64,000 nt of DNA from Bacillota bacterium (GTDB taxonomy: Bacteria > Bacillota > Clostridia > Oscillospirales > Ruminococcaceae). Below are positions 8,375 to 17,209 of the stretch, piece after piece. Numbering within the stretch: position 1 is the stretch's first letter; each line of letters begins with the position of its first letter. The translations under genes were made by a program, and so were the position numbers. Below the pieces are notes generated by a model that did no database searches, was not told the origin of the DNA, and saw only the letters and a program-made list of their open reading frames with translations. Location of the stretch: the NCBI GenBank assembly GCA_023457355.1, contig JAEWLW010000067.1:1-64000 (forward strand). The letters run 5' to 3'.

Positions 8375-10255
8375 CTAACCCTCCTTGACGGCGCCGAAGG
8401 CACAGGCCGAGATGCAGGCGCCGCATTTGATGCATTTGGTGTTGTCCACAACAAACGGCTCTTTAATTTTGCCGCTAATTGCGCCAACAGGACAATTGCG
8501 GGCGCATTTGCTGCACCCCTTGCACAATTCGGGATCAATATAGATCACCTTAAGCGCGGAACAGCTGCCCGCGGGGCACTTTTTATGCACCACGTGTGCG
8601 ATATATTCCTCGCGGAAAAATTTAAGGGTGCTGTGCACCGGCGAAGGCGCGGTTTTGCCCAGGCCGCAGAGCGCGGTTTCCGAGATGGTCTCGGTCAGCT
8701 CCTCCAGAAGGTCAAGGTCTGAAAGCGCGCCGTTTCCGGCGACGATGCGTTCCAGAATCTCCAGCATGCGTTTGGTGCCTTCGCGGCAGGGTACGCATTT
8801 GCCGCAGGATTCATTTTGGGTAAAATTCATGAAGAAGCGCGCTACCTCCACCATGCAGGTGTCCTCGTCCATGACGACCAGGCCGCCGGAGCCGATCATG
8901 GCGCCGCGTTTTTTAAGCGAATCGAAATCAAGTGGTACGTCGAGGTCCGCCGTGATAAGACAGCCGCCGGAGGGGCCGCCGATTTGTACGGCTTTAAACT
9001 TTTTGCCGTTCTTGACGCCGCCGCCGATATCCATGATGATTTCGCGCAGCGTAGTGCCCATTGGCACTTCGATAAGCCCGGTGTTGTTCACGTTGCCGGT
9101 CAGCGCAAAAGCCTTGGTGCCGGGGCTGTTTTCCGGCCCGATTGAGCGGTACCAGTCCGCGCCGTTTATGATGATGAGCGGCACATTGGCAAAGGTTTCG
9201 ACGTTATTTAAAACCGTCGGTTTGCCAAACAGGCCCTGTTCGACGGTGCGTGGGGGCTTGACGCGCGGCATACCGCGATGCCCTTCAATAGAGGCGGTCA
9301 GCGCGCTACCCTCGCCGCAGACAAAAGCGCCTGCACCGCGGTTGATGTGAATATCGAACGAAAAGCCGCTGCCCAGAATATTTTTGCCCAGAAGGCCCCA
9401 TTCGCGCGCTTTGCCGATTGCAATCCGCAGCCGCTCAACCGCCAGCGGATATTCGGCGCGGACGTAGATATAGCCCTCGTTGGAACCGGTGGCATAGCCC
9501 GCAATAATCATGCCCTCCAGCATTTTGTGGGGGTCGCCCTCCATAACGCTGCGGTCCATAAACGCGCCGGGATCTCCCTCGTCACCGTTGCACACCACAT
9601 AGCGCACCGGCTCCTTTTGCCTGCGCACCTGCTCCCACTTGCGCCCTGTCGGGAAGCCGCCGCCCCCCCTGCCCCGCAGGTTCGAGGCGGAGATGGTCTT
9701 ACATACCGCTTCGGGCGTCCTGTTGAACAGCACCTTGGAGACGGCCTCATAGCCGCCCTTGGCGATGTATTCCAGAATATCTTCGGCGTCGGTCTGGCCG
9801 CAGTTTGAAAGCACGTTGCGGGTCTGCTTTTTATAAAAGGGAATTTCCGACTGGCCCTGATAGGTTTTGCCGTCGTATTTATAAAGCAGCCGGTCGATGA
9901 CCGCGTCGCCGAGAATGGATTTTTCAATAATTTCGTCACAGTCTTCAAGCTTGACCTTTATGTATAAAACGTCGAGCGGCTCAATTTTAAGCAGCGGGCC
10001 CATCTCGCAAAAACCGTGGCAGCCCGAGCGCTTAAGGCCGATGTTTTCGCCGTGCGGTTCATGTCGCAGTTCAACGCAGACGTCAATGCCCCGTTTTTCG
10101 CAGGCCGTTTTAATGCGGTCGTAAATGAGCAGTGCGCCGCCCGCCACGCAGCCGGTACCGCAGCAGACCAAAACCTGCTTTTTTTGCATACCCAGCGAAT
10201 GGCTGGCCTGACGGCGCAGCGCGGTCAGCTCGGCCAGTGTGTTAAGCTTCGGCAT
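8375..10255 (-). CDS. hydB: Hydrogenase subunit HydB (NuoF-like, FMN and NADH binding)
   Basis: This 626-residue subunit combines an N-terminal thioredoxin-like [2Fe-2S] domain (CCGTGCVAGG, later CHGFCEMGP), a NuoF core with FMN/NADH motifs (RGRGGGGFPTGRKW, CNGDEGDPGAFMDR), a four-cysteine [4Fe-4S] site (ESCGKCVPCREG) and two C-terminal ferredoxin clusters (CKGCSKCARNCP, CIKCGACISAC). It is the NAD(H)-reactive and proposed bifurcating subunit. ATG 10255 with AGAGGAGG nine bases upstream is preferred to a TTG directly abutting that site. The start overlaps the end of hydC by 14 bases, and hydA begins three bases after it. Confidence 0.96.
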   Translation of the reverse strand: MPKLNTLAELTALRRQASHSLGMQKKQVLVCCGTGCVAGGALLIYDRIKTACEKRGIDVCVELRHEPHGENIGLKRSGCHGFCEMGPLLKIEPLDVLYIKVKLEDCDEIIEKSILGDAVIDRLLYKYDGKTYQGQSEIPFYKKQTRNVLSNCGQTDAEDILEYIAKGGYEAVSKVLFNRTPEAVCKTISASNLRGRGGGGFPTGRKWEQVRRQKEPVRYVVCNGDEGDPGAFMDRSVMEGDPHKMLEGMIIAGYATGSNEGYIYVRAEYPLAVERLRIAIGKAREWGLLGKNILGSGFSFDIHINRGAGAFVCGEGSALTASIEGHRGMPRVKPPRTVEQGLFGKPTVLNNVETFANVPLIIINGADWYRSIGPENSPGTKAFALTGNVNNTGLIEVPMGTTLREIIMDIGGGVKNGKKFKAVQIGGPSGGCLITADLDVPLDFDSLKKRGAMIGSGGLVVMDEDTCMVEVARFFMNFTQNESCGKCVPCREGTKRMLEILERIVAGNGALSDLDLLEELTETISETALCGLGKTAPSPVHSTLKFFREEYIAHVVHKKCPAGSCSALKVIYIDPELCKGCSKCARNCPVGAISGKIKEPFVVDNTKCIKCGACISACAFGAVKEG

Positions 10256-10736
10256 GGGTCGCAACCTCCTCTTTTAAGTCTGCCAGCAGCTCCAATGCCT
10301 TTTCGGGCGTCATGGCGGGGTGAACCACGTCGTTTATCGTGATGACCGGAGAGAGCCCGCAGGCGCCAAGGCAGGAGACCGTCTCGACGGTGAACAGCAG
10401 GTCGTCGGTGGTCTGTTTTTTGCCGGAGAGGCTTAAATCGCCCCGGATGGCTTCCAGAATGGGGATGGATTTGCGCACATGGCACGCCGTTCCGTCACAG
10501 ATTCGGATAATATTTTTGCCTTTGGGCAGCAGAGAAAAATTTTCATAAAAGGTGGCGACGCTGTAAACCTTTGCGATGCTGATTTTTAAGCCCTTCGCAA
10601 TTTGCTCCAACGCCTGGGCGGGCAGATAGTTGTACAGGCCCTGAACATCCTGCATAATGGCGATGAGCGCCGATGCACGGTATTCGTGGGCGGCCAGAAC
10701 CTGCGCCACCTCGGCTTGAAGTAGTTTGTGCTCCAT
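10242..10736 (-). CDS. hydC: Hydrogenase subunit HydC (NuoE-like [2Fe-2S] protein)
   Basis: This 164-residue NuoE-type subunit has its [2Fe-2S] ligands in CDGTACHVRKS and CLGACGLSP. It passes electrons between the FMN subunit and other clusters. GGGAGG is seven bases before ATG 10736. It is first in the operon hydC-hydB-hydA, all with overlaps or very short gaps, ending in a single strong terminator. Confidence 0.95.
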   Translation of the reverse strand: MEHKLLQAEVAQVLAAHEYRASALIAIMQDVQGLYNYLPAQALEQIAKGLKISIAKVYSVATFYENFSLLPKGKNIIRICDGTACHVRKSIPILEAIRGDLSLSGKKQTTDDLLFTVETVSCLGACGLSPVITINDVVHPAMTPEKALELLADLKEEVATHAEA

Positions 10737-11361
10737 AGCGGATCCTCCCGATCTTTAAATTTTGCATTAAAAATTGCAAGGCTGTTAGCCGATGTGTTAA
10801 AAGTGCAAATAAAATGAATTAAATATTGCAATGAACATTTTACATAAAAATTATTCCCACGTCAAGTGATTTTGGGGGTAATCGGCCAATTTTGTTAAAA
10901 AATATTCAAAGGTATGCGCTGCGCTATATATCAGGGTGGGTTTTCAGTCAGATTGTCCAAAAGGCAGCAGCGCTGAAATGCCGTATATTGCAGGGCAAAC
11001 CTTCAAAACGTAAAAACTTATAAATTTAGCGCACCCGTTTTAGATTATTTACCAACAATGCTTTTCCAGGGGCATTTTGGGGCGGAATCCCCCGCCGTTT
11101 TACCTTGAAGAAGCGCCCGCCCCGTCAAGCCCAAATGGATTTATAGCAGGTGCCGCATTCAAATAGTCGAACAACGCAATGAAACCGGCTGATTGTATAA
11201 AATATGACGAATATCGACTTAAATAGTTGTGCATTGTGCGCTATTAAGAAAATATGGAAATGCGCGATTAATTTAGTGAACGGGTCGATACTGAGTTCAG
11301 TACCACCGCTCAAGGCAGGTTTGGGATGCAGGGCCCGCTTCCCGGACCGGCAGTATATAAA
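10737..11361. other. Long divergent intergenic region between hydC and the flagellin gene
   Basis: About 600 bases holding the divergent promoters. A TTGTTAA half-site at 10892-10898, followed four bases later by TATTCAA, partly resembles the redox regulator Rex operator, but only one half matches well. I see no clear sigma-28 promoter for flagellin and no gene with a ribosome site. Confidence 0.5.
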
Positions 11362-11362
11362 A

Positions 11363-11407
11363 GGCGGGGCAATGGAATGCCCGGCTGAAAAAATTATCAT
11401 GGAGGAA
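11363..11407 (+). promoter_or_regulatory. Flagellin leader hairpin with two GGA sites, candidate CsrA control region
   Basis: A stem GGGCA/TGCCC (11367-11371 with 11378-11382, extended by C-G and G-C pairs) presents the loop ATGGAA. A second GGA sits in the Shine-Dalgarno sequence ATGGAGG at 11399-11405. One GGA in a hairpin loop plus one over the ribosome site is the arrangement used by CsrA/FliW on Bacillus hag mRNA. No csrA or fliW gene is in the window, so the assignment is by pattern only. Confidence 0.6.
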
Positions 11408-11413
11408 AACAAA

Positions 11414-12895
11414 ATGGTCGTACAACATAACATTATGGCGTTAAACGCCTACAACAGACTTTCCGCAAACAACACCCAGGTTTCCAGCAACCTTGAGAAG
11501 CTCTCTTCCGGCTACAAGATCAACCGCGCGGGCGACGACGCCGCCGGTCTGGCGATCTCTGAAAAGATGCGCGCCCAGATCACCGGCCTTGAGCGCGCCA
11601 GCGACAACGCTCAGGACGGCATTTCGCTGGTTCAGACCGCTGAAGGCGCGCTGACCGAAGTGCACAGCATGCTCAACCGCATGACCGAACTGGCTACCCA
11701 GTCCTCCAACGGCACCTACGACAACGAGACCGACCGCGCCAACCTGCAGTCCGAGATTACCTCGCTCAAAGACGAAATTAACCGTATCGCCGACGAAACC
11801 AATTTTAACGGCATCAACCTGCTGGACGGTTCGCTGGGCGAGACAGTGAATGCGACGGGTGCTGTTTTTGGCGGCAGTGCTAAGACAGGCACAGACATTG
11901 CGGCATCTGCTTCTGTATTCACCAGCGATGATATTGGTGCCGGTGCTACTGCTGGAACGGCTGCTAAATTTACCATCACTTATACAGACAGCGATGGTGC
12001 ATCTAAAAATCTTACTGTAGATTATGAGACTGATGATACTACTGGCGGCGCTGAAAATCTGGCTGCAATTAAAGAAGCACTGGCTGGGGACGAGGCTGTT
12101 TCCAAGCTTTTCAATGTATCTACTGATTCCGGCAAGCTTGTTCTGACTAGTAAGGCTACCGGTGCAGATGCCCCGGTTGTTACCGGCATTGGAACTACCG
12201 ATGGCACCTCTGATGTATTAGGTGATGACGCTGTAGGTGATGCAACAATCGTTGAAGGCGCTGGTGCCGGCAAACAATTTGCGGGTTTTGATACTGTTAC
12301 CACTGGCGACAGCATCTCTATCAATGGTAAGACTTTTGCATTCGTTGCTGCTGCTGATGCTGCACCCAAGGGAACCATTGCGGTCTTAACTGGCGGCGAC
12401 GGTGCTTTGGCCAATCTTAAAGCGGCTCTTAAAAATGAAGGCATGGACGATGTTTCAGTTGCAGTGGATGCTTCCAATAATCTGAATGTCACCTCCAATG
12501 GCGGCGGCCTTGGTCTGCAGATTGGTGACACCGCTTCCCAGCGTATCACCGTCAAGGTTGACAACATGAGCGCCAGCGCGTTGGGCCTCGACTCCGTCGA
12601 CGTCAGCACCGAAGCCAGCGCAACCAACTCCATCCAGACGATTAAGGATGCGATCAACACCGTTTCTTCCACCCGTGCGGATCTCGGTGCCATCCAGAAC
12701 CGCCTGGAGTACACTGTCAACAACCTGGCCACCACCACCGAGAACCTCACCTCCGCCGAGTCCCGTATCCGCGATACCGACATGGCGAAGGAAATGATGG
12801 CCTACACGAAGAATAACGTTCTTTCCCAGGCTGCTCAGGCGATGCTTGCGCAGGCCAACCAGCAGCCCCAGCAGGTTCTGCAGCTGCTCCAGTAA
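11414..12895 (+). CDS. hag: Flagellin
   Basis: This 493-residue flagellin polymerises into the flagellar filament after export through the flagellar type III system. The conserved ends are clear: N-terminal D0/D1 ([40 protein letters not shown]) and C-terminal D1/D0 ([39 protein letters not shown]). Residues of about 145-370 form the variable outer region, rich in Gly, Ala, Thr and Asp. The start follows GGAGGAAAACAAA. The middle uses many T-ending codons (GGT, GCT), while both ends use GC-ending ones, suggesting exchange of the outer domain. No other flagellar gene is adjacent. Confidence 0.97.
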   Translation: MVVQHNIMALNAYNRLSANNTQVSSNLEKLSSGYKINRAGDDAAGLAISEKMRAQITGLERASDNAQDGISLVQTAEGALTEVHSMLNRMTELATQSSNGTYDNETDRANLQSEITSLKDEINRIADETNFNGINLLDGSLGETVNATGAVFGGSAKTGTDIAASASVFTSDDIGAGATAGTAAKFTITYTDSDGASKNLTVDYETDDTTGGAENLAAIKEALAGDEAVSKLFNVSTDSGKLVLTSKATGADAPVVTGIGTTDGTSDVLGDDAVGDATIVEGAGAGKQFAGFDTVTTGDSISINGKTFAFVAAADAAPKGTIAVLTGGDGALANLKAALKNEGMDDVSVAVDASNNLNVTSNGGGLGLQIGDTASQRITVKVDNMSASALGLDSVDVSTEASATNSIQTIKDAINTVSSTRADLGAIQNRLEYTVNNLATTTENLTSAESRIRDTDMAKEMMAYTKNNVLSQAAQAMLAQANQQPQQVLQLLQ

Positions 12896-12970
12896 TTTGC
12901 ACCCCCGTGTGGCCACTGCTTAACAAAGCCTTTGGCTGCCCGGCGCAAATTGCCGCCTAAACCTAAGCAA

Positions 12971-13267
12971 AACCCCCGGACTTTCAAAGTCCGGGGGTTT
13001 GCAGCTTGTCAAAAAAGCGAAGGCATTTTAGCAACTTGCACAAGCCTTATGCCGCTTGACGCGCCGTCGGGGAACCCCTTGCGGGGGTTCCCCGCGCCAA
13101 AACAGTCCCCCGGACTGTTTTGGCTGCCCCTCCTGCGCTTTTTGACGGATAAAGCACGCAAGCTTTTTGAAAAAAGCTTGACCAAAAACTTTAATTCGTG
13201 CAATTTTTTGGTAAGAAAGAATTCTTTGACAGGCTGAACCCCCGGGCTTTAAAAGTCCGGGGGTTTG
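12971..13267 (-). repeat. Terminator-associated repeat element, copy C, flanked by near-identical 31-bp terminator hairpins
   Basis: The flagellin terminator (AACCCCCGGACTTT...GGGGGTTTG) at 12971-13001 recurs at 13237-13267 with two differences, both in or next to the loop. Between them, 13002-13236, lies a 235-bp element with termini CAGCTTGTCAAAA and TTTGACAGGCTG. Its internal palindromes read in the opposite orientation to copy B, as shown by AAGCTTTTTGAAAAAAGCTT lying near its right end. Each hairpin still looks able to terminate flagellin transcription. Confidence 0.92.
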
Positions 13268-13441
13268 TATTATAGCGTTTATTAACCTGAAAACCAGCAC
13301 ACCCTTGCGGCCTGTTTTCCGCGCTGCTGCGTTGTCTTGCTCAACAGGCGGCGGCCTGCCTGCCTCGTCCGACTTGCGGCGCAAAAAATAATCTCGCAAT
13401 GCCGGGCCATTTTACAATCTTGGAATCAACTATAAAAGCTG

Positions 13442-13813
13442 CTATTTTACAAGCTTCAATTCGCGTATGCTCTGGCTGTGCTCGGTGACGACCAGCTTTA
13501 TAACCTCGGTGTCCGATTTCACGGCGTTTAAGGTCATCTCCATTTGATCGAGGCGCTGGAATTTGGTGTTGATGCCCTGCTGCACTTCAAAAAGCAGTTG
13601 AATATTCCGGTTGGTCTTGTTTTCCTGCACCAATTCAATCTTTGTAACTCTGGCCTTAACCTCCGTCATATCCTGCTTGAGCCCGACCACATCTTGCTTA
13701 AGCCCGGCCACGTCCTGCTTAACCTCGGTCATATCCTGCTTGAGCCCTGATAAATCCTGCTTAATGGGTTCCAGCATTGACTGCATTGCCTTTAAGATTT
13801 GTTCATCCGTCAT
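13442..13813 (-). CDS. Small coiled-coil protein with heptad repeats (unknown function)
   Basis: I do not recognise a characterised family. The 123-residue protein is almost wholly helical and charged. Residues of about 18-53 consist of seven-residue units of the type LKQDMTE / VKQDVAG / LKQDVVG, ideal for a coiled coil. The DNA of these units is repetitive too, so unit number may vary between strains. There is no signal peptide, cysteine or membrane segment. AGGGGGAGG precedes ATG 13813. It lies just beyond repeat copy C and is a single-gene unit or the tail of the plsY transcript, 43 bases downstream of that gene. Confidence 0.75.
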   Translation of the reverse strand: MTDEQILKAMQSMLEPIKQDLSGLKQDMTEVKQDVAGLKQDVVGLKQDMTEVKARVTKIELVQENKTNRNIQLLFEVQQGINTKFQRLDQMEMTLNAVKSDTEVIKLVVTEHSQSIRELKLVK

Positions 13814-13856
13814 AATGGCACCTCCCCCTTAAATTCAGTATAGCATAAAATTCCCA

Positions 13857-14504
13857 TTACGGCTGCTTTTTTTTGTAAAACTTATTTTCTGTGCCATTTA
13901 AAAGACGCTTTATGTTCTGGCGGTGGTTGTAAATAACCAGCAGTGCAATGCCGCAGGCCAGCAGCAGCTCCAGCGGGGAAACGCCGCCGTTGGTCAGCAG
14001 CATGCTCACCGCCAGCAGCACCGGGAACAGCACCGCGCCTGTGAGCGACGCCAGCGAAACATACCCTGAAACCGCGGCAATAAGAATGCCGACGGTAAAC
14101 ACAACGCCGAAAACCGGCGGGTTGACAGCACAAACGGCCCCCAGGCCGGTGGCGACGCCCTTACCGCCCTTAAAGCGGAAATACAATGGGAACATATGCC
14201 CGATAATGGCGGCGTAGCCTGCCAGATAAGCGCCGTAAATCTGCTGCGCCTGCACACCGAACCATGTGAAAAACAGGCGCCCCAAAACAACGGCAAAAAC
14301 GCCCTTTAAAATGTCGCCCGCAAAGGTCAGCGCCGCCGCCTTTGCGCCGTAGGTGCGCAACATGTTGGTGGTACCGGCGTTGCCGCTGCCATGGTTGCGA
14401 ACATCCTCGCCAAAAAATACAGTGGAAAACAGCACGGCACAGTTGATGCTGCCCAGAAGGTAGGCAACAACCGCTGCCGCAAGAGAAGCGAACATCAATT
14501 CCAT
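13857..14504 (-). CDS. plsY: Acyl-phosphate:glycerol-3-phosphate acyltransferase PlsY
   Basis: This 215-residue membrane enzyme transfers an acyl group from acyl phosphate to glycerol-3-phosphate, the first step of phospholipid synthesis in most Gram-positive bacteria. The conserved loops are present: GSGNAGTTNMLRTYG for glycerol-phosphate and phosphate binding, GDILKG, and FKGGKGVATGLG. About five to seven hydrophobic segments are visible. The stop of the upstream UPF0210 gene is 16 bases away on the same strand, so the genes are probably co-transcribed. Confidence 0.96.
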   Translation of the reverse strand: MELMFASLAAAVVAYLLGSINCAVLFSTVFFGEDVRNHGSGNAGTTNMLRTYGAKAAALTFAGDILKGVFAVVLGRLFFTWFGVQAQQIYGAYLAGYAAIIGHMFPLYFRFKGGKGVATGLGAVCAVNPPVFGVVFTVGILIAAVSGYVSLASLTGAVLFPVLLAVSMLLTNGGVSPLELLLACGIALLVIYNHRQNIKRLLNGTENKFYKKKQP

Positions 14505-14520
14505 AAAAGCTCTCGCCCCT

Positions 14521-15879
14521 TTAATTTTTCAGGCTTTGCATCGGCGCGGGGATGTATCCGCCGCGATGGATCATCTTCTTTGGTGAAAAACCGTTGACCG
14601 GCATAACCGGGCCGCCGCCCAAAAGCCCGCCGAAGTTCAGTTCGTCGCCGACCTTGTAGCCCACCGCGGGGATGACGCGCACGGCGGTGGTTTTCTGGTT
14701 GACCATACCGATGGCGGCCTCGTCCGCAATGATGCCGGAAATGGTCTCGGCCGTCGTTTCACCCGGCAGCATGATCATATCAAGGCCCACCGAGCAAACC
14801 GAGGTCATCGCTTCGAGCTTTTCAAGCGACAGCGCGCCCACTCTGGCGGCATCCATCATGCCTGCGTCCTCTGAAACGGGGATGAACGCGCCCGAAAGGC
14901 CGCCCACGCGGCCGGAGGCCATGACGCCGCCCTTTTTGACCGCATCGTTTAAGAGCGCAAGGCAGGCGGTGGTGCCGGGGCCGCCGCAGCGCTCCAAACC
15001 CATCTCTTCCAGAATATGCGCCACCGAATCACCGACGGCGGGGGTTGGCGCGAGGGAGAGGTCGATGATGCCGAACGGCACGCCGAGCCGTGCGGAGGCC
15101 TCGGCGCCGACAAGCTGGCCCATGCGTGTGATTTTAAAGGCGGTCTTTTTGACGATGTCGGCAATCTCGTTTATGGGCAAATCGGCACTGGCGCGCGCCA
15201 GCGCTGCGCGTACGACACCGGGCCCCGAAACGCCAACGTTAATAATGCAATCCGGCTCGCTGATGCCGTGAAAAGCGCCCGCCATAAAGGGGTTATCCTC
15301 TGGCGCGTTACATAACACCACCAGCTTGGCGCAGCCAATTGACTGGCGGTCTGCAGTCAGCTCGGCCGTTTCCTTGACAATGCGGCCCATCAGCTCGACC
15401 GCATCCATGTTGATGCCCGCTTTTGTGGAGCCGATATTAATGGAGGAGCAGAGCAGGTCGGTTTCGGCCATGGCGCGCGGAATGGAACGGATCAGGTCCA
15501 AATCGCCGGCGGAAAAGCCTTTTTGCACCAATGCAGAATAACCGCCGATAAAATTAACGCCGATGGTGTTGGCCGCCTTTTGCAGCGCGTGGGCATATTT
15601 AACCGGGTCGCCGCCCGAAACGCCCGCCAGCAGTGCAATGGGCGTCACCGCAACGCGCTTGTTGATAATCGGAATGCCATACATGCGCTCGATATCTTCG
15701 CCGGTTTTGACCAGGTCCTTGGCCAGGCGGGCGATCTTATCATAAACCTTCTGGCAGGAACGGTCAATGTCGCTGTCGGCACAGTCGAGCAGCGAAATGC
15801 CCATGGTTATTGTGCGGATATCCAGACACTCGTTCTGAATCATCTGCACGGTTTCGAGAATGTCGTTGATATTCAGCAT
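14521..15879 (-). CDS. PFL/UPF0210 (DUF711) family protein
   Basis: This 452-residue protein of the UPF0210 family is conserved across anaerobes but has no firmly established reaction. Recognisable segments are [13 protein letters not shown] near the start, [31 protein letters not shown] and the C-terminal [14 protein letters not shown]. It is nearly always encoded with a small ACT-domain protein, as here: the ACT gene ends 15 bases upstream. The constant pairing suggests that the ACT protein gives amino-acid control to this larger partner. Confidence 0.92.
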   Translation of the reverse strand: MLNINDILETVQMIQNECLDIRTITMGISLLDCADSDIDRSCQKVYDKIARLAKDLVKTGEDIERMYGIPIINKRVAVTPIALLAGVSGGDPVKYAHALQKAANTIGVNFIGGYSALVQKGFSAGDLDLIRSIPRAMAETDLLCSSINIGSTKAGINMDAVELMGRIVKETAELTADRQSIGCAKLVVLCNAPEDNPFMAGAFHGISEPDCIINVGVSGPGVVRAALARASADLPINEIADIVKKTAFKITRMGQLVGAEASARLGVPFGIIDLSLAPTPAVGDSVAHILEEMGLERCGGPGTTACLALLNDAVKKGGVMASGRVGGLSGAFIPVSEDAGMMDAARVGALSLEKLEAMTSVCSVGLDMIMLPGETTAETISGIIADEAAIGMVNQKTTAVRVIPAVGYKVGDELNFGGLLGGGPVMPVNGFSPKKMIHRGGYIPAPMQSLKN

Positions 15880-15894
15880 AGGTTCCCCTTCTCC

Positions 15895-16164
15895 TTAAAT
15901 GCGGTGCATGGCATTAAAAATATCCTCATGCATGACGTGCGCAATAAGGCCCATTTCCTTAACCGACGACTGCATCTCTTCAGAAAGCACCGAGAATTCG
16001 CAGGAAAGCTTGGAAATGTCGGCGAGCATAACCATTGAGAAATAGTCGCCCATAACGGTTTGGGTAACATCGATGATATTGGCGTTGTGCGCGGCGCAGA
16101 TGCCGGCAGCTTTTGCGAGAACGCCTACGGTGTCATGTCCGACAACGGTGATAACAGCATTCAT
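15895..16164 (-). CDS. ACT domain-containing protein (UPF0237)
   Basis: This 89-residue single ACT-type domain starts MNAVITVVGHDTVGVLAKAAG and contains the NIIDVTQTVMGDYFSM segment typical of the UPF0237 group. ACT domains bind amino acids and act as regulators. GGAGGA eight bases before ATG 16164 fixes the start; an upstream in-frame ATG lacks a site. It is co-transcribed with the UPF0210 gene. Confidence 0.92.
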   Translation of the reverse strand: MNAVITVVGHDTVGVLAKAAGICAAHNANIIDVTQTVMGDYFSMVMLADISKLSCEFSVLSEEMQSSVKEMGLIAHVMHEDIFNAMHRI

Positions 16165-16262
16165 GGACAGATTCCTCCTTAAAATAGGCATGGGAATTAA
16201 ACGCTATATATCATAACACAAAACAACGCGGGAAAACAATTCCCCGCGCCGCTTTTTAGCTT

Positions 16263-16850
16263 CTAAACCCCTAAATTCTCACCGACAATTATTACCTCTG
16301 TGCAGCTGCTGACCATCATAGGCCCCATGTAGATCACCATTGCGCGGCAGATGCGGTCGGGGCTGTTGCAATCCTGACATCGGCCGGTCACCGCGCAAGG
16401 CGTTTTCTTGTGCAATCGCTTGGCGTTTGCCGGCGCCGCCACATTGCGCGCTTGTTCGATTGCCTCGGAAAGGTCGGGCGCTATTTTATTGATGCCGCAC
16501 ACAAAATAAAGTTTTTTTGCCCCGTAAAGGGAGGCTGCCAAACGGTTGCCGATGCCGTCGATGTTCACCAGCTCGCCGGTTTGGGACACGGCGTTTGCCG
16601 ATGTGAGATAAGTAGTGAATTCAGCAAACCGGTCTCTGTCAGAAGGTTCTTTCCAATGCCAAAAAACAGTGTTGTTCTTCTGAAGCAGTTCGTAAAGGCC
16701 CATTTGTTGCAGGGTGAGCGAACCGCCGAAACCGACGGTTTCATCCTTGATCTCATCCGCCAGATAAGCTGCCGCCTCGGCCGCAGTAGCAAAATATTTT
16801 GTGGCAAATCCGCGCTGTTCCAGATTTTTAAGCAGTTGGGTGCAATCCAT
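16263..16850 (-). CDS. LUD domain-containing protein (LutC/YkgG-like)
   Basis: This 195-residue LUD (DUF162) protein has the VGFGGSLTLQQMGLYE segment and the NIDGIGNRLAA loop of the family. Near the C-terminus is a cysteine group (CAVTGRCQDCNSPDRIC) seen in the stand-alone anaerobic subgroup. LutC proteins participate in lactate oxidation, but no lutA or lutB neighbour is present, so the substrate is unknown. AAGGGAG precedes ATG 16850. The gene stands alone between the ACT gene and the divergent PHP phosphatase. Confidence 0.85.
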   Translation of the reverse strand: MDCTQLLKNLEQRGFATKYFATAAEAAAYLADEIKDETVGFGGSLTLQQMGLYELLQKNNTVFWHWKEPSDRDRFAEFTTYLTSANAVSQTGELVNIDGIGNRLAASLYGAKKLYFVCGINKIAPDLSEAIEQARNVAAPANAKRLHKKTPCAVTGRCQDCNSPDRICRAMVIYMGPMMVSSCTEVIIVGENLGV

Positions 16851-17035
16851 TGGACATCTCCCTTTCGTTTTGTTCGTTTAATCTATTTTCTCACAGCTGA
16901 GCGATAAAATCAAGAATCCACCAGAACATTAGGGTTATAGGCCAATTGATTGAAGTTAAATGCTTTTCCCTAATGAAAAGAAATTGAACCATTTTGAATC
17001 TTTGGTGAAATTACACCATCAGTAATATAAAATTT

Positions 17036-17157
17036 ATGGTATAATAACCGCAAAGTGGCTATTATACCCGGATTAATGCGCAACGGCTCGCCCCTTAACG
17101 GGGCATGTTACCTTTTGATGCGCCATTATACCATTCACTGCGTTCATGGTATAATAA
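17036..17157. promoter_or_regulatory. Four alternating copies of a GGTATAATA motif upstream of the PHP gene
   Basis: The motif occurs as ATGGTATAATAA (17036-17047), inverted GCTATTATACC (17059-17068), inverted GCCATTATACCA (17122-17133) and ATGGTATAATAAC (17146-17157). The copies form two dyads with about 11-12 base spacers. Each contains a consensus -10 hexamer in one direction, so this may be a set of overlapping divergent promoters, an operator array, or both. Confidence 0.55.
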
Positions 17158-17209
17158 CATAAATACAAAGATTACCAAGGGACAGCAAAAAGCGAGGAGG
17201 AATCTTTTG

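Noticed and set aside
11204..11413. In-frame extension of flagellin by 70 codons
   Set aside because: The flagellin N-terminus is fixed by MVVQHNI after a strong GGAGG; the extension crosses the leader hairpin and is not conserved.
13270..13440. GC-rich stretch with CTGCTGCGTTGTCTTGCTC that loosely recalls sequence near 31200 and 47350
   Set aside because: Similarity is short and low-complexity; I could not align the three stretches convincingly, so no repeat family is claimed.
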